In this document: positions 21,735 to 33,364 of the stretch, piece after piece
Layout of the letters: every line of letters begins with the position of its first letter
Position numbering within the stretch: position 1 is the first letter of the stretch
Assembly: GCA_946406115.1 (NCBI GenBank)
Contig: OX291549.1
Span: 26,497,901-26,561,900, forward strand
DNA from: Apoda limacodes
Lineage: Eukaryota > Arthropoda > Insecta > Lepidoptera > Limacodidae
DNA: 64,000 bases
Direction: 5' to 3'
Program-made: the position numbers and the translations under genes
The notes under the pieces: generated by a model
The model's database searches: none
What the model was told of the DNA's origin: nothing
What the model saw: the letters and a program-made list of their open reading frames with translations, nothing else

Positions 21735-22860
21735 TAAATAAAACATTGTTTTATGCAAGCCCCATTAATCTTCAAAAATGTAACAAACACGTTTTATCTT
21801 TTGGTATGGTATCCAAAGTAATTATTATCAAGCTGTTATTTAATTACAAAATTATTGATGCCAAATAAAACAACGAATTTCACGATTCGTACAAAAAAGT
21901 TTGAACCATTTTTCCTTATTTCACTAATTCAATAATGCCTTTTGCTATAAACCTTTGCCCTTTGCTGGACGGTAGGCAATAAACTTTCCATGAAGGCATT
22001 ATGTACGAGCATTGTAGTTTTCCAATAAAGAAATAAATCGAACTCTGGAGATAGTAAAAATCAGTCAGCGCAAGGTATCAATGACACATATTTGCACTTA
22101 ATATGTTTCTTAGCAATTATATTTTTTTGATTTTTCTCTAAAACATTTTAATTTAATAGGTAAGTATAAGCAATGGGTTCCGTATTGTTTTTCGAAGATC
22201 TATCTTCACCTTTTGGTTAATATTGCTTAATATCTACATAAGTAAACTAGGGTTTTAATATCAATAACCAATTCCTAAATGATTTTGTACTCCTTTTTTG
22301 GTTATGAATGCCTTAAAATACGTAACATGATACAAAGCTTATTATAATATTTTTCTATTCAAAAGCTTTGATAAGGTAAAATTATGACAAGTTATAATAT
22401 CTTCCGAAAGCTTTACCTAACTCACTTTGAAAATTAACTGTTTATTAATTTATTTTTGTAGAGAAACAGGAAAGATCTTTATATGTTTAATATTCAAACA
22501 TGGACATGGTGGCTGTTATCGAATTCCTAAAATTATTATTTAAAGGGATGCTAATATATTTTTGTCAGCCAATGAACGTGACGTTTTAGTATTTTATCCC
22601 GTAATTACGGTAAAAGCTTAATTGCGAATAGAGCTTTTAGTTCGTGTTCAGAATTTAATTAGAGCCGCAAAGCCTTTGAACGGGATCATGTTAGTGAATA
22701 AAGAACGAAATACCTATTAGCTTTAAAAATATATTTTTAATTATTTGGGAGACAATTAATTTTACTTAATTAACATTAATAATTTACTATAGTTTTCTGG
22801 GACATTACCAAAGTTTAGTTAATTATTTTGAAGTTTTAATGTCGTAGTATTTTATGTAAA
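21735..22860. other. AT-rich spacer with a short repeat echo
   Basis: Nothing coding is recognised. The piece near 22630-22700 (AATTTAATTAGAGCCGCAAAGCCTTTG) resembles 27090-27135 and so belongs to the repeat listed there. Confidence 0.4.
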
Positions 22861-22861
22861 G

Positions 22862-23875
22862 AAGTTTAGTGACGGTGCTACAAAAAGTGCTACGAAATAA
22901 ACAAATTAAGAGTTAGTATCAGTGCTGCAAATAATGGTACTAGATAAACAAGGTCAGAGTTAGTTTCATTCGTACCAAAAGTGCTACACAATAAACGAGT
23001 TCAGTATTAGTGTCTGAGCTACAAAAAGTGGTATAAAAAGTGATACGGTTAAAAAGATCAGAGTCAGTGTCAGTGGTACAAAAAGTACTATGAGATAAAC
23101 AAGTTCAGAGTAAGTGTCGGTGCTGCAAAAAGCGCTACGAGATAAACAGCTTCAAAATTAGTGTCAGTATTACACAAAGTGCTACGAGATAAACAGGTTC
23201 AGAGTCAGTGTCAGTGGTACAAAAAGTGCTATGAGAGAAATAAGTTTAAAATTAGTATCGGTGCTACAAAAAGTGCTCCGAGATAAACAAGTTCAGAATA
23301 AGTGTCGGTGCTACAAAAAGTGCAACGAGGCAAACAATTTCAGAGTAAGTGTCCGTGCTACAGAAATTGCTACGAGATATACAAGTTCAGAGTAAGTGTC
23401 AGTGCTACAATAATTGCTACGAGATAAACAGGTTCAGAATCAATGTCTTTGGTACAAAAAGTGCTACGAGATAAACAAATTCAGAATTAGTAAAAGCATT
23501 TATGTGATAAACATTTGTGTTTGTTTTGAGTCTGGATGTATTTATGTATGATATGTATATATTTACAAAAAAAATATTATATATGTATTTGTATCCGTTG
23601 TCTCGTCATAATAACTTAAGCTTTGCTTATTTTATATAATATTAATTTATTTTTTATTATAGTGTCAGTGCTTCAAAAAGTGCTACGAGAAAAGTTCAGA
23701 GTGAGTGTCAGTGGTACAAAAAGTGCTACGCTACACGTTCAGAGTAAGTTTCAGTGCTACAAAAATTCCTACGAGATGAAAAAGTTCAGAGTTAGTGTCA
23801 GTGGTACAAAAATTGCTAAGTGATCAACAGGTTCAGAGACAGTGTCAGTGGCACAAAAAGTGCTACGAGATTAAC
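22862..23875 (+). repeat. 47-bp degenerate minisatellite, about 17 units
   Basis: The unit is built from AAGTTCAGAGTAAGTGTCGG, TGCTACAAAAAGTGCTACGA and GATAAAC, about 47 bases. Copies run from 22862 to 23490 and from 23665 to 23875, with 10-20% variation and some missing parts. A SINE body interrupts the array at 23491-23664. As 47 is not a multiple of three, the frames found here are not conserved between units. Confidence 0.92.
23491..23664 (+). mobile_element. 5'-truncated SINE inside the minisatellite
   Basis: Matches the body of the SINE at 7455-7735: AAACATTTGTGTTTGT, GAGTCTGGATGTA, TATCCGTTGTCT and AAGCTTTGCTTA in the same order, without the tRNA-like head. The tail is AT-rich and ends TTATTATAG. 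The minisatellite unit resumes directly after it. Confidence 0.78.
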
Positions 23876-23879
23876 AAGT

Positions 23880-25160
23880 GTGATAAATTAGTCATAACAG
23901 AAATCGTATTAAGTATTAGCTGAACCAAAATTAAAACGCTAATAGTGTTAATCAAACCATGCAATCCGACAAACTATTACACAAAGAAGCAGCCAAGTGC
24001 GGGTCGGGCATTTAGTTAGGGTTTCTTCCGTGGACTACTTAATTCTTTATGTTATTTTGTGGTGAATGTAACTCAATTTCATCACAAAACTATATTCTGG
24101 TTTACACAAGACACCTTCATCTAATATTTCATGAGAATCGATACGAAGACTGCGAGAGAAGTAGACAAATGTAAAGCTGTGACAAACGTAATACATTAAA
24201 ATTATATTAATAACGTATCATAACACAGACTCCATTAAAGATCTCCCGGGAGAAATAATATTGTTACCTATAATTAACAGTTTAGAATATAACGTTAAGG
24301 CTATGGCATACCCTAGCGAAAGCGTGCCGTTTCGACCAGTGTACAAAGATATATTAAACTATTGAATCATACAAAGACACACAGTTCCACGTGCGACAGG
24401 CGCTAGAACATGACCACATATTGAAAATCTCGAATTTTTCGTTGTTTTGTCGGTATACAACTCCAATATTAATTTAGAAATGTGCAATTAGCAAATTTAT
24501 CTGATCATATTCTTTTCCAAATCTTACCCAAGTTTAATAAAACATTACTTCACCTTAAAGGTAATGAATTATTCCGTGTCTGTATGTTTTATTTTCGTAA
24601 AAACAGTTTTCATTATATGTATAGTACACGTCTAAAGATGTCATAAAAAAGCGGATTTTTTTTTAAACTTTTACAGGGCCCCAGTTTTTTATAGGAATTT
24701 CATTTTAAAAAAAGCAAAAGATATAGCAATACTGATTTCGTATATCTATCATACATAAAAGAATAAGAGCTATAATGCCAAAATTCAGAGTTACGTTCAC
24801 TTTGGGTGTAATTATCGCCGTTTGTACTTCGCCCGGCGATCTTATTAAACGGTTTATGTGACTGTTGAATCTGAACGGCTTTGACAACAGCAGAGGTTTT
24901 GAAAACTACCGCTAGGTTGCAAAACAGTCAATGTAACTTGAGGTTATAAAAAGATTCTATTTATCAAGTATAGTGTGATTGTGTCCTCGTATTATCCTTC
25001 CTCATTCGTCAGTCAACAACAAGTAGTCTTTATCACCTATAGTTGCTTTAGTAACATCGAATTTAAAAATTAATTCCCGTTAGTTGGCAAAGGGCTGCGT
25101 TCACCCTCCTATTTCACAGTGTGATTAGTGCGGTCGCCCGACGATATTTCCCACTTTATT
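23880..25160. other. AT-rich spacer, no gene recognised
   Basis: GCCAAGTGCGGGTCGGGC at 23993-24010 is the start of a truncated 'GAGTCGGACTCG' lepidopteran repeat. No other known element or credible protein was found. Confidence 0.4.
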
Positions 25161-25162
25161 GA

Positions 25163-25550
25163 GGGTGCGTTCGTTCTGGGATTGAGAGTTCCCACGATTG
25201 ATACTTTTTACACTTTTGATAACGCCAGTTTTGCCACCCGCACCTATACATATACATATCGTTCGTGTAGCTTTGAAGCGTTACTAACAAAATTTTTGGT
25301 TGCAAAACGAACGGTTGACGTACACACACTACGATAAAACACACACACTACCATAAACAATGAATATGTATAGGCAGTTTGACAGATTTACACAAAATCC
25401 CGACCTCCAGATATGGGTCTAACGTTTCATTTTTCGGTGGCAAAAGTGACAAAAATAACAAAAATATTGTAAACGAACGCATGACAGTTTGTTACAGATT
25501 ATACTAAAATTTTGATATTTTTGATACCAATGCCACACGAACGGATGCCA
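25163..25550. mobile_element. Candidate MITE
   Basis: The ends GGTGCGTTCGTTCTGG and CCACACGAACGGATGCC are imperfect inverted copies. The word CGTTCG/CGAACG recurs at 25260, 25308 and 25474 within the ~390 bp. No coding capacity, no clear target duplication. Confidence 0.33.
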
Positions 25551-26074
25551 GGTGCATAGTCTGTCGGACTCGTATAGGTTGAAGTGTGGGGTGAGGCAAG
25601 GGGGGTTGAGCTCACCGTCGCTCTTCAATCTGTACATAAATGAGCTGATCGTCTCACTGAGCAGTTGCCATGTTGGTTGTCATGTAGACGGAGTCTGCTT
25701 TAATAACATAAGCTACGCGGATGACATTGTGCTACTGAGCGCGTCGATAGGTGGCCTAAGAGAGCTCATAAGTATCTGCGAAGTATATGCCCGTAACCAC
25801 GGCCTAAAATACAATGAAAAGAAGAGCGAAGTAATGGTTTTCAAATCTGGGGCCAAATGTCCTACAGATGTGCCGCCCGTCGGGATAGCTGGCATTGTCT
25901 AAAATCGGGTCAATCATTTTAAGTATCTTGGTCATGTCGTGACCGTTGACTTAAAAGACGATGCAGTAATTGAACGCGAACGGCGGGCGCTGTCAGTAAG
26001 AGCAAATATGATTGCTCGCAGGTTTGCACGTTGCTCGTGTCAAGTTAAAATAACACTCTTCCGAGCCTTTGACT
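25551..26074 (+). pseudogene. LINE reverse transcriptase fragment (copy B)
   Basis: The plus-strand frame from 25552 reads SLSDSYRLKCGVRQGGLSSP, then LFNLYINELI, and the catalytic box ISYADDIVLLSAS (about residues 54-66). It then reads KKSEVMVFKSG and stops at 25900. After the stop the same family continues as HFKYLGHVVTVDLKDDAVIE and RARRFARCSCQVKITLFRAF until about 26074, where similarity ends. Aspartates of YADD are intact, but both ends are missing and there is an in-frame stop. Same family as copies A (19062) and C (30645). The left edge abuts a candidate MITE. Confidence 0.88.
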
Positions 26075-26469
26075 GAAAAACAGCGAGATGTTTGTTCTTA
26101 AAATGGCGTATTTAAAAATTTGAACTATAGTTCGAACATGTAAAATTGCTAAGAATAAGTGAGGGTACCTACAAAATACCCCGCTTCCCGGAGAAGACTT
26201 TCGCTGACAACACTCCTACCGTGACCACAATCGGTGTAAGTCGGTTCGACTCGGTTAATATATTTTATTAAAATGTGTACTCGTATTACCTAACAATTGT
26301 GAAGACCAATAAATTGACTGTAATTAGAAAATGTGTTGTCAATTTGTAATACCAACCTGTAAAAAAACATCCTTATAGGATTCCTACTGGGAATTCAAGC
26401 AAGTTAAGCACTGTTAGCCCAGTGTGAAGCAGCCCCAAATATTCTTGTTAACTGTATTAGCAAAAACAA

Positions 26470-26812
26470 ATCACTGGAAGCTGGAATGTGAATAAATAAT
26501 AATATAATAATAATAAATCTTTATTTTCAGACATTAGAAGTCCATACAACGGTGTAAAAAGAGACCTATTTTATTAAGATTATATGCTAAGTGTCTCGGT
26601 CTTCCTGAAATGCAGTGTCTCATCCAGGGATAGTCGGGTTTGTCACCTATAACCTTCAGCATGTTGTTGTCGCTGCTTCGTACGCGCTGGTCCAGGGAGG
26701 CTCCCTTTTTGCGAATAACGGCACTTCGCTGCTCCACGGAGGCTCCCGTTTTTTCGAATGACGGCATGGCAACCGTCAACACTAGCATAAAGTTCTTCCA
26801 AGATTCCATTTT
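26470..26812 (-). pseudogene. LINE C-terminal end with polyadenylation signal
   Basis: A 91-codon minus-strand frame (26809-26534) reads MESWKNFMLVLTVAMPSFEK and later SLDQRVRSSDNNMLKVIGDK. This resembles the C-terminal 'KRAASL..R.R.S.N..L..I.D' region of the LINE family seen in copies A-C. Past the stop the minus strand reads AATAAAGATTTATTATTATT, a polyadenylation signal followed by an (ATT)n tail at 26520-26495. So this is the 3' end of an insertion truncated at its 5' side. Weakly conserved, moderate certainty. Confidence 0.55.
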
Positions 26813-26889
26813 AAGTGAAATTAATTTTGCGCCACTTATTATATCTGTCGCGACTCAAAGTTTAATTGAGAAACGCAGTTAATCTTACC

Positions 26890-27140
26890 GGATAACGTTC
26901 ACAATAACCGCAGAACAACGCGTTACCCGTTGTATGATACAAAGTTTGTTGTGTTCGTAATTACGAAACATTGAACGATTTTAAAGGAGTAAATATAACG
27001 TGAACGGCCGAGCTCGTGTTCTGGATTACGCAGCACTCGTAATTGCTGTTAAGACTTAATCATGGACTGAGCGTTATCGGCCTTGTTCCGGATTTAATTA
27101 AAGCTTTACAAAGCCTTTGCATGGGTTGTTCACGGATAGG
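26890..27140 (+). repeat. Unclassified repeat shared with 33365-33640 (-) and 22620-22700 (+)
   Basis: GGAGTAAATATAACGTGAAC and TGGATTACG appear here and, inverted, at 33412-33457. GGATTTAATTAAAGCTTTACAAAGCC near 27090 has a counterpart at 22655-22680. The minus-strand frame in the 33.4-kb copy (86 codons) has no known similarity. Class unknown. Confidence 0.5.
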
Positions 27141-27364
27141 AATACCGCAAAAAATACTGTAAAGTTCTGAATAGATTTTTGTTTTTATATCACTGAAAAA
27201 AATACTTAATTAATGGAAACAAAATCTTATTAGAAGCAATCAACTTTCTCATTTAAATATGAGCCTATAAAGTATCTTTTCAACAGTTATAAACTTAAAA
27301 TTGTAATGGGTCAATTAAGCTGCTTATTTGTAAGTCGTGTAAAGTCAGTCATCTAAAATTAAAA

Positions 27365-27656
27365 AAAATCGGCCAAGTACGAGTCGGACTCGCGCACGAA
27401 GGGTTTCGTACCTTTATCTATAACGGCAATTCACGTTTGTTGTATGGGAGCCCCCTTAAATATTTGTTTTATTTTAATTTAAACAATTTGTTGTTATAGC
27501 GGCAATAGAAATATATCTTCTGTGAACATTTCAACTGTCTAACCATCACGGTTCATGAGATACAGACTGGCGACAGACAGACGGACGGACTGAAAGACAG
27601 AAAAGTCTTAATAATAGGGTACCGCTAATTACCCTTTGGGTACGGATCCCTAAAAA
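27365..27656 (+). repeat. Abundant lepidopteran repeat, near-complete copy
   Basis: Starts AAATCGGCCAAGTACGAGTC and GGACTCGCGCACGAAGGG, contains CATGAGATACAGACTGGCGA and CAGACAGACGGACGGAC, and ends CCCTTTGGGTACGGATCCC. Other copies are at 32575 (-), 36940 (-) and 61503 (-), with fragments at 6830 and 8580. It has no coding capacity. I know it as very widespread in moths and butterflies; its class is unclear to me. Confidence 0.85.
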
Positions 27657-27659
27657 GTA

Positions 27660-29029
27660 ACTTATTGTCGGTAGAAAGCTGTTTATTTGAAATTAAAAGG
27701 GAAATTTTTACTTTTGTCAATCAACTTATTTAAAACTCAAATTGTATTGCTGTAATAATAGTATTATATTAACTTTAAGTATTTTATTTTATTTAGTTTC
27801 TATCCATGCAATATAGTTCTGGTTAATAAAGCGCTTTATAGATTGATTTTTTTTCAGTGTAGTGCAAATTCTATACTAGGCTGATAAACATATATAGTAC
27901 TTACACTAAATATTTTTTTTACTCTAAATATCCTTAAAGACGTTAAATCAAAGAAATGATAACCCTCACGTGATCAACATTAATATTTATTCCAGATTAT
28001 CGGTGGTGGTTATCTAGGTCATTGGGATACTTTGGGGAATCAAATAAAGGTGTAAAGTACCATTGTGGACATGATCTCTACAGTCAGAACGTTGAAAGAG
28101 GGTAACAAAGCTTAACAAAGGACTCTTTCTCAGTTATTATATAGTATTAGGGAAAACTTCCATACTAAGAGCATCCCTCGGGGGTGTAGATTGTACATAT
28201 TTACTAGTCAGCAGTTTACATTTTACAGCAGGCACATGGTAAAAACGAGAATTTCTTAGATTTCGAAATATATCGGTATCATGATACACGTAAAGAAATA
28301 TTCATAAATTTGTTTGTTTGAAACTAAGATAAAGAAAATTATACACGGACAATTAAAAAAACTAGTCAGTTACATAGACGACAATATTTCCAAAACTACT
28401 CATGATAGCTCTATGAATTCGAAGAGACATTGGAGCGTATTTAATTTATTTATTTAATTATTTATGTGTAAAATAAACCTCTTTTTAAAATAGTTCTAGT
28501 CCCGTGAAACTATCTTTACTAGTTAATTAAATATCGTCGTTTGTTTAAGTTACTAGTTATTTTTGCTCGTCTGTCTCTCTAAGATAATTGTGACGAATTT
28601 CAGAAAAACACAATGCACAAAGAGCTAAGCTTTTTGTCAAATTTAAAAAACCCTTGGAACAAAAAATACTTACATATTCAAAAAATCATAAAGCATAAAG
28701 TTGCATCTGGTTTTAATATAGTGGAAAAATGTTTTACCATGAAAGCTTTCATCCGAGACTGTATTTTATTATCTGTGCCCGAGGCAACGGAACATTTTTA
28801 ATCATTTTTTAACAAGAGATAGTGCTTTATGTGATTTTGAATTTTCGCGTCCAATAAAAACTTCTAAATTCATTTTCCCCGTCGGATGTTGAGTTTCTTT
28901 ATCATATGCAATAATATGTATGTATGTATTATTATAATATCTGAGTTCTATAAAGAATTGGTAATTGGTAAGTTTTATATACTAGGCACATAGGCTACCA
29001 AATAGCTGTGTGTTTATGAAGTTCGTAAT
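27660..29029. other. AT-rich spacer with one shared repeat
   Basis: The stretch 28056-28240 (GATCTCTACAGTC, GTTGAAAGAGGGTAACAAAG, CAGCAGTTTACATTTTAC) resembles 34612-34760 (GATCTCCACATTC, GTCGAAAGAGGGTAACAAAA, CAGCAGTTTGCG). Otherwise no gene or element was recognised. Confidence 0.4.
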
Positions 29030-29039
29030 GAGCGTTTTC

Positions 29040-30275
29040 GGAACAGACGGCTCCAACGGTAGAGCACTTACACGGACTGTAAGTAGGGATTGCAATCCGG
29101 ATAGTAGGAATCGGTAGAATCCGGATTTGAGCTAATTTTGTTAAAATTCTTTCGTTTATTTCTTCGGTAAGAAAAACTAGGAGTTAATGCACACACGTCG
29201 CCTGGGCTAGTCACCGCGACTAGCGCGTCGTGATACGAGCAGTGCGGCATTTTACTTATGCAAAAAATTCCAAATCAATGTAGAGCATAGCCGTATCATA
29301 TTCAGGTACTGTAGGTTAAAACTATTATTTTAGCCTCATTTCGTAAAAATATTGCCCTTATGACGTTGGGAGTTATGACGTCATCAAATTTTTGGGATTT
29401 AAAAATTTTCTTTAAAGAACCAAAGCGAGTTGGGTATCAAATTACATGTACATGTCCTCTGAAGATAAGTGGAATACCCAATTCAGCCCATTTACTAATC
29501 AATAAACGAAAAAAACACAGTACTGTACTTATAAGTCTAATAAAATACTAAAGCTTAAGGACATTGTAGAAATAAATAAAAAAAAAAATTTAAATTGATT
29601 TCTTGAGGTTCGATACCTATCATTTGAGGTATATTCTATATATTTTTACATTCGGCTCATGAAGCCTTATTTATATATACGATAAGTTTCAGAAAGTCGA
29701 TTGACGTTTTTTCTTTTTACAACCTCATTTCATAAATGAAAAAACAAAAAATTGTAATCTTGAGTAGATTACACTTTAATTTTTTGAATTAAAATGCTTC
29801 TTCTCACTTAGTTGACATCGAAACGGTCTGAGAATTTTATTTATGTTAAAGAACTCGAATGAAGAGCGTTAAATTATTTTAGTTTGTTTATTATATTACA
29901 GTAATAAAGTATTTATGATTCATTATGTTATTTTCAGAGAGAAGATTTAATTTTGTTACTACAAATACTTTTAATATTAAATTATCTTCTACGTTTCAGA
30001 AAAATACTCTTTATAAGGCTCCTTAGATTGCCGAAAATGCGTCTTAAAAGGTACTGTTATGTTTAATGTGATTACAGAAGTATTAATAACACTTACTGCA
30101 AGTACTCGTTTTATTTATAATACAGAAATATTGGAAAAATCCGGATGTAATGCAGATTCTTCGGATTTGCCACGAATCCGTTAGTGGAATCCGGATTTCA
30201 ATTTTAGTACGGATTAGCAATCCCTACTGTAAGGGATGCAGATTCAAGTCCTGGCTCCAGGTTAATCTTTTGACT
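29040..30275 (+). other. tRNA-like sequence split by a hAT-like insertion
   Basis: Reading across the insertion, the flanks form a tRNA-like unit. The left half (29040-29083) has GGCTCCAACGGTAGAGCAC, like an A box and D-arm, and GGACTGTAAG, like an anticodon arm. The right half (30234-30275) has GATTCAAGTCC, like a B box and T-arm, then TGGCTCCAGG. A tRNA-derived SINE head is the likeliest origin; a tRNA gene relic is possible. It is interrupted near the anticodon arm. Confidence 0.55.
29084..30225. mobile_element. hAT-like non-autonomous DNA transposon with 8-bp target duplication
   Basis: The ends are inverted: TAGGGATTGCAATCCGGA on the left and CGGATTAGCAATCCCT on the right, with further subterminal AATCCGGATTT words. 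The flanking ACTGTAAG is present on both sides (29076-29083 and 30226-30233), an 8-bp target duplication typical of the hAT superfamily. The ~1.14 kb interior is AT-rich without a transposase. A second set of sequences such as 29080-29240 is GC-richer. It inserted into a tRNA-like sequence. Confidence 0.75.
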
Positions 30276-30644
30276 GAATCTTTGCTATGAAAATAATATA
30301 TTTGTTTATATTGATTATGTACTCATAGATATGGCCATTATAAAAAGTTTTCTTCGAAGTCTCCTATCTTCATAAAATATCAACGAATATAAATTACTAT
30401 ATTATTCTCAGTTTTATGAAGAATTGATAATTTGTTAGATTTCTCTAACTACGACTAGAAGGACACATAAGCTCCGTAGTATCTAGTGGTGTATTTAAAT
30501 TTTAAAACATGGATATTGAAATATCTTAAAGTATTTTCTATAAATGATACTTTTGTATATTTTTCCCAAATAATATACAAAAGTATTTGGGTTAGTTGTC
30601 TGGTACCCATATTTCCCTTGCTTATTTTGAGAATAAATGCCACG

Positions 30645-31741
30645 GTGTGATTTTTTCGACTTGTTGTCGTACAATTCATTATGGGTAAAGCTACATAAGG
30701 AAAGAACTGTCTCGCCCCAGATTATATCAATATTTAAGTATTGGTACGATCATCAAAAAAATTCTGTTAAGTGGTCGGGCTTGTACTCAGACACGTACAA
30801 ACTAGAGTGTGGAGTAAGGCACGGTTCTTCGCCTCAACTCTTTAACTTGTACATGAACAAACTGATCGGCGAGTTTAGCAGCACCAAAATCGGTTGTCAT
30901 GTTGACGGAGTGTGTATTAATAATATTAGCTATGCGGATGATATGGTGCTGCTGTGCCCATCGATCGGAGCGTTAGGAAAACTTGTAAGCATCTGTGAGT
31001 CCTATGCAGAGGCCTACGGGCTCAGATATAACGTAAAAAAATCGGAGATAATGGTCTTCAAAGCGGGCAGTAAATGTTACTCCACTGTACCACCCGTTAC
31101 TCCTTGCGGCACTCCCTTACAAAGAGTCACACAGTTTAAAGATCTGGGTCACTGGGTCACAGAGGACCTATCAGACAATGTAGATATAAGAAGGGAGCGT
31201 AGGGTGCTGTCTGTTCGCTGTAATATGCTGGCTTGCAGATTTTCACGCTGCACTATACAGGTTAAAATAACGCTTTTTAAAGCATTTTCCCAAACTTTTT
31301 ACACGTGCGGCCTGTGGGTTAGCTACACGCAAGCGGCATATAGCGCTCTGCGTGTCCAATATAACAACGCGTTCCGGGCGCTGATGGGGTAGCTGCGACA
31401 CTGTAGTGCCTCAGGCATGCTGGCGGAAGCGCGCGTCGACGGATTCCATGGGATCATAAGGAAACGCTGCGCCTCGCTCTTTGGCTCGCATGCGCGGCAC
31501 CCCCAATAGCATACGAGGGGTATGGGCCGACAGGTGGGACTCCCCACTGTTGGGGCACTGGATGCGCCTTCATGCTGGCGCTCGTAGCCCTGGGCGGCTC
31601 TATTAATTATTAATTATATTCATTATTATTTCTCTTTAAATTTATTGTTAATGTATTTTACTAAAATTAGGTTAAGAAATTTTGTAATTGTTACTAACAC
31701 GTTGTATGGACATTAGTCTGAAATAAAAAAATTGATTGATT
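30645..31741 (+). pseudogene. LINE reverse transcriptase with 3' end (copy C)
   Basis: The longest LINE frame of the window, 251 codons to 31392. It reads FDLLSYNSLWVKLHKERTVS, then SGLYSDTYKLECGVRHGSSP (a few residues of the QGG..SP motif lost), LFNLYMNKLIGEFS, the catalytic ISYADDMVLLCPS (residues about 96-108), KKSEIMVFKAG and finally VQYNNAFRALMG before a stop at 31390. Past the stop the family continues as CSASGMLAEARVDGFHG and ends LPTVGALDAPSCWRS near 31590. An A-rich tail after TGAAATAAAAAA lies near 31720-31740. The 5' half is missing. Copies A and B are relatives. Confidence 0.9.
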
Positions 31742-31744
31742 TGT

Positions 31745-32095
31745 TCAAAAATATTGTTATCGGTATTTAACATTAATGTTTAACTGCGACGCCATATTTA
31801 ACAACTCTCCATTACGCTTGAAATTAAAATTCACAAAATATTTTTACTTCATGTGTATACCTGCTCGTATAATGGCACTCTGCCAGATGGTATGTGAAGT
31901 CGGTCCATTAGTGCAAAGTGCTGTCGCAATACACTAAATAACGTGGATGCATCTGCATTTAAATTTTTAATATTGTAAAATATTTCAAAAAATAAAAATA
32001 TTTTTGGATTGGTAAGCGATATGCCTAGTTATTATTGTATTATATAAATAATGTTTTGTAACCAAATTGGTTGTGTCTGACTGTGACTGACTAAT
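31745..32095. other. AT-rich spacer, nothing recognised
   Basis: No coding frame or repeat end seen between the LINE tail and the Helitron. Confidence 0.4.
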
Positions 32096-32097
32096 TA

Positions 32098-32384
32098 TCC
32101 TACTAATATTATAAATGTGAAAGTGTGTCTGGATGAATATTTGTTACTCAGTGACACTTTAACCACTTAACGAATCGGGATGAAACTTGGCACACATATA
32201 GGTTCGAACATGAAATAAGTCCTAGGCTACTTTTTATCCCGAAAAAACAAAATTTCCTAGGGGAATAACTATAGCCGAGCTTAAACAAACTATAGCTGCA
32301 GCTATAGCTTGCCGTACTTCATGAGTATAATGAAGGAGAAACACGCCGATAACCAAACTTAGCGAAGCCGGTGGCAAATTCTAG
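32098..32384 (+). mobile_element. Non-autonomous Helitron (Lep1-like), best copy
   Basis: Begins TCCTACTAATATTATAAATG after an A and ends GGTGGCAAATTCTAG before a T, fulfilling the Helitron rule of TC..CTAG and A/T insertion. The interior contains the familiar AACGAATCGGGATGAAACTTG and CCTAGGCTACTTTTTATCCCG blocks. Longer than the 12788 copy by about 70 bases, so that copy carries an internal deletion. Confidence 0.92.
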
Positions 32385-32574
32385 TAAATCATTATATATA
32401 AAAGTGTTGTTGCATATTTATTTGTAAAAATAATAATTATGATATTTTATATCATTTGAAATCCATTTACATGAGCATTTTTTTCAAATCAGAAACATCT
32501 GGTACTTGAAATGATAAATTTCCGTACACCTACACCGTAAAGGGTGGATCCTAATTAGTTCGTGATATCATTTT

Positions 32575-32832
32575 TTAGTTTTCCGTACCCAAAGGGTAAA
32601 AAACGGGAAAAGAACGGGATTACTAAGACTTCGCTGTCCGTCCGTCCGTCCATCCGTCCGTCTGTTACCAGGCTATATCTCATGAACCGTAATAGTTAGT
32701 CAGTTGAAATTTTCACAGAAGATATATTTCTGTTGCCACTTTACCATCAAGTACTAAAAAACAGAACAAAATAAATGTTTATGGGGGCTCCCTTACATCA
32801 AACGTGATTTTTTTGCTAGTTTTCACTCGATA
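32575..32832 (-). repeat. Abundant lepidopteran repeat (minus copy)
   Basis: Inverse of the 27365 copy: TTTTCCGTACCCAAAGGGTA at one end, the (GTCC)n-like TCCGTCCGTCCGTCCATCCG run, and AAACGTGATTTTTTTGC. The 5' end of the repeat is missing. Confidence 0.8.
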
Positions 32833-33059
32833 TTGATAATGGCAACAGTTAGACAACAGGGAAAAATTAATGACATATTTTTTAATTTCCATTAAAATCA
32901 AGGAAAATAGTCCAAATATCACTATTTTAATACGCTTTTAGACAGCTCTTTTAAATCATCAAATTAATGTAAATATTGTTATTGGTTGTACTACCTAATT
33001 CAATGCATACCTACCTACCTACTATAGCTTGGGAATATATATAATATAACGCTTTGGTT

Positions 33060-33242
33060 GTAGAATGAGCTCCCTGCGAAGGTTTTCTCTAAGAACTGTA
33101 TAGGGTTCTTCAAGAAAGAAGTTATTGGATTTTAGAAGGGTCGGCAACGCGCGAGTGATACCCTTGGTGTTAAAAGCGTCCATAGACTCTGGTGACCGCT
33201 TACCATAAGCTTGTTTGCCACCTGAGTGGTATAAAAAAAAAT
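33060..33242 (-). repeat. Dispersed repeat with 'GGCAAACAAGCTTACGG' core (minus copy)
   Basis: Inverse of the 46838 copy: AAGAAAGAAGTTATTGGATT, GGTCGGCAACGCGCGAGTGA, GGTGACCGCTTACC and AGCTTGTTTGCCACC in that order, ending in GGTATAAAAAAAA. Confidence 0.8.
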
Positions 33243-33364
33243 TCATAATTCAAACTTTTTACTGTCCACATAGACTTACATTAATAACATGTTAATAACC
33301 GTGCTTTTTAGATAAGCTTAGCTGTAGATTTAATTAAATTCGAAACACGCACTGTTGAACGTCG

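Noticed and set aside
23485..23668. Intron-like interruption (GTAAAAG ... TTATTATAG) in the 47-bp array
   Set aside because: The sequence matches a SINE body seen at 7455-7735, and splicing at these sites would drop a base of the repeat unit.
26497..26521. (ATT)n tract as an independent microsatellite
   Set aside because: It follows AATAAA on the minus strand at the end of a LINE frame, so it is better explained as the LINE's 3' tail.
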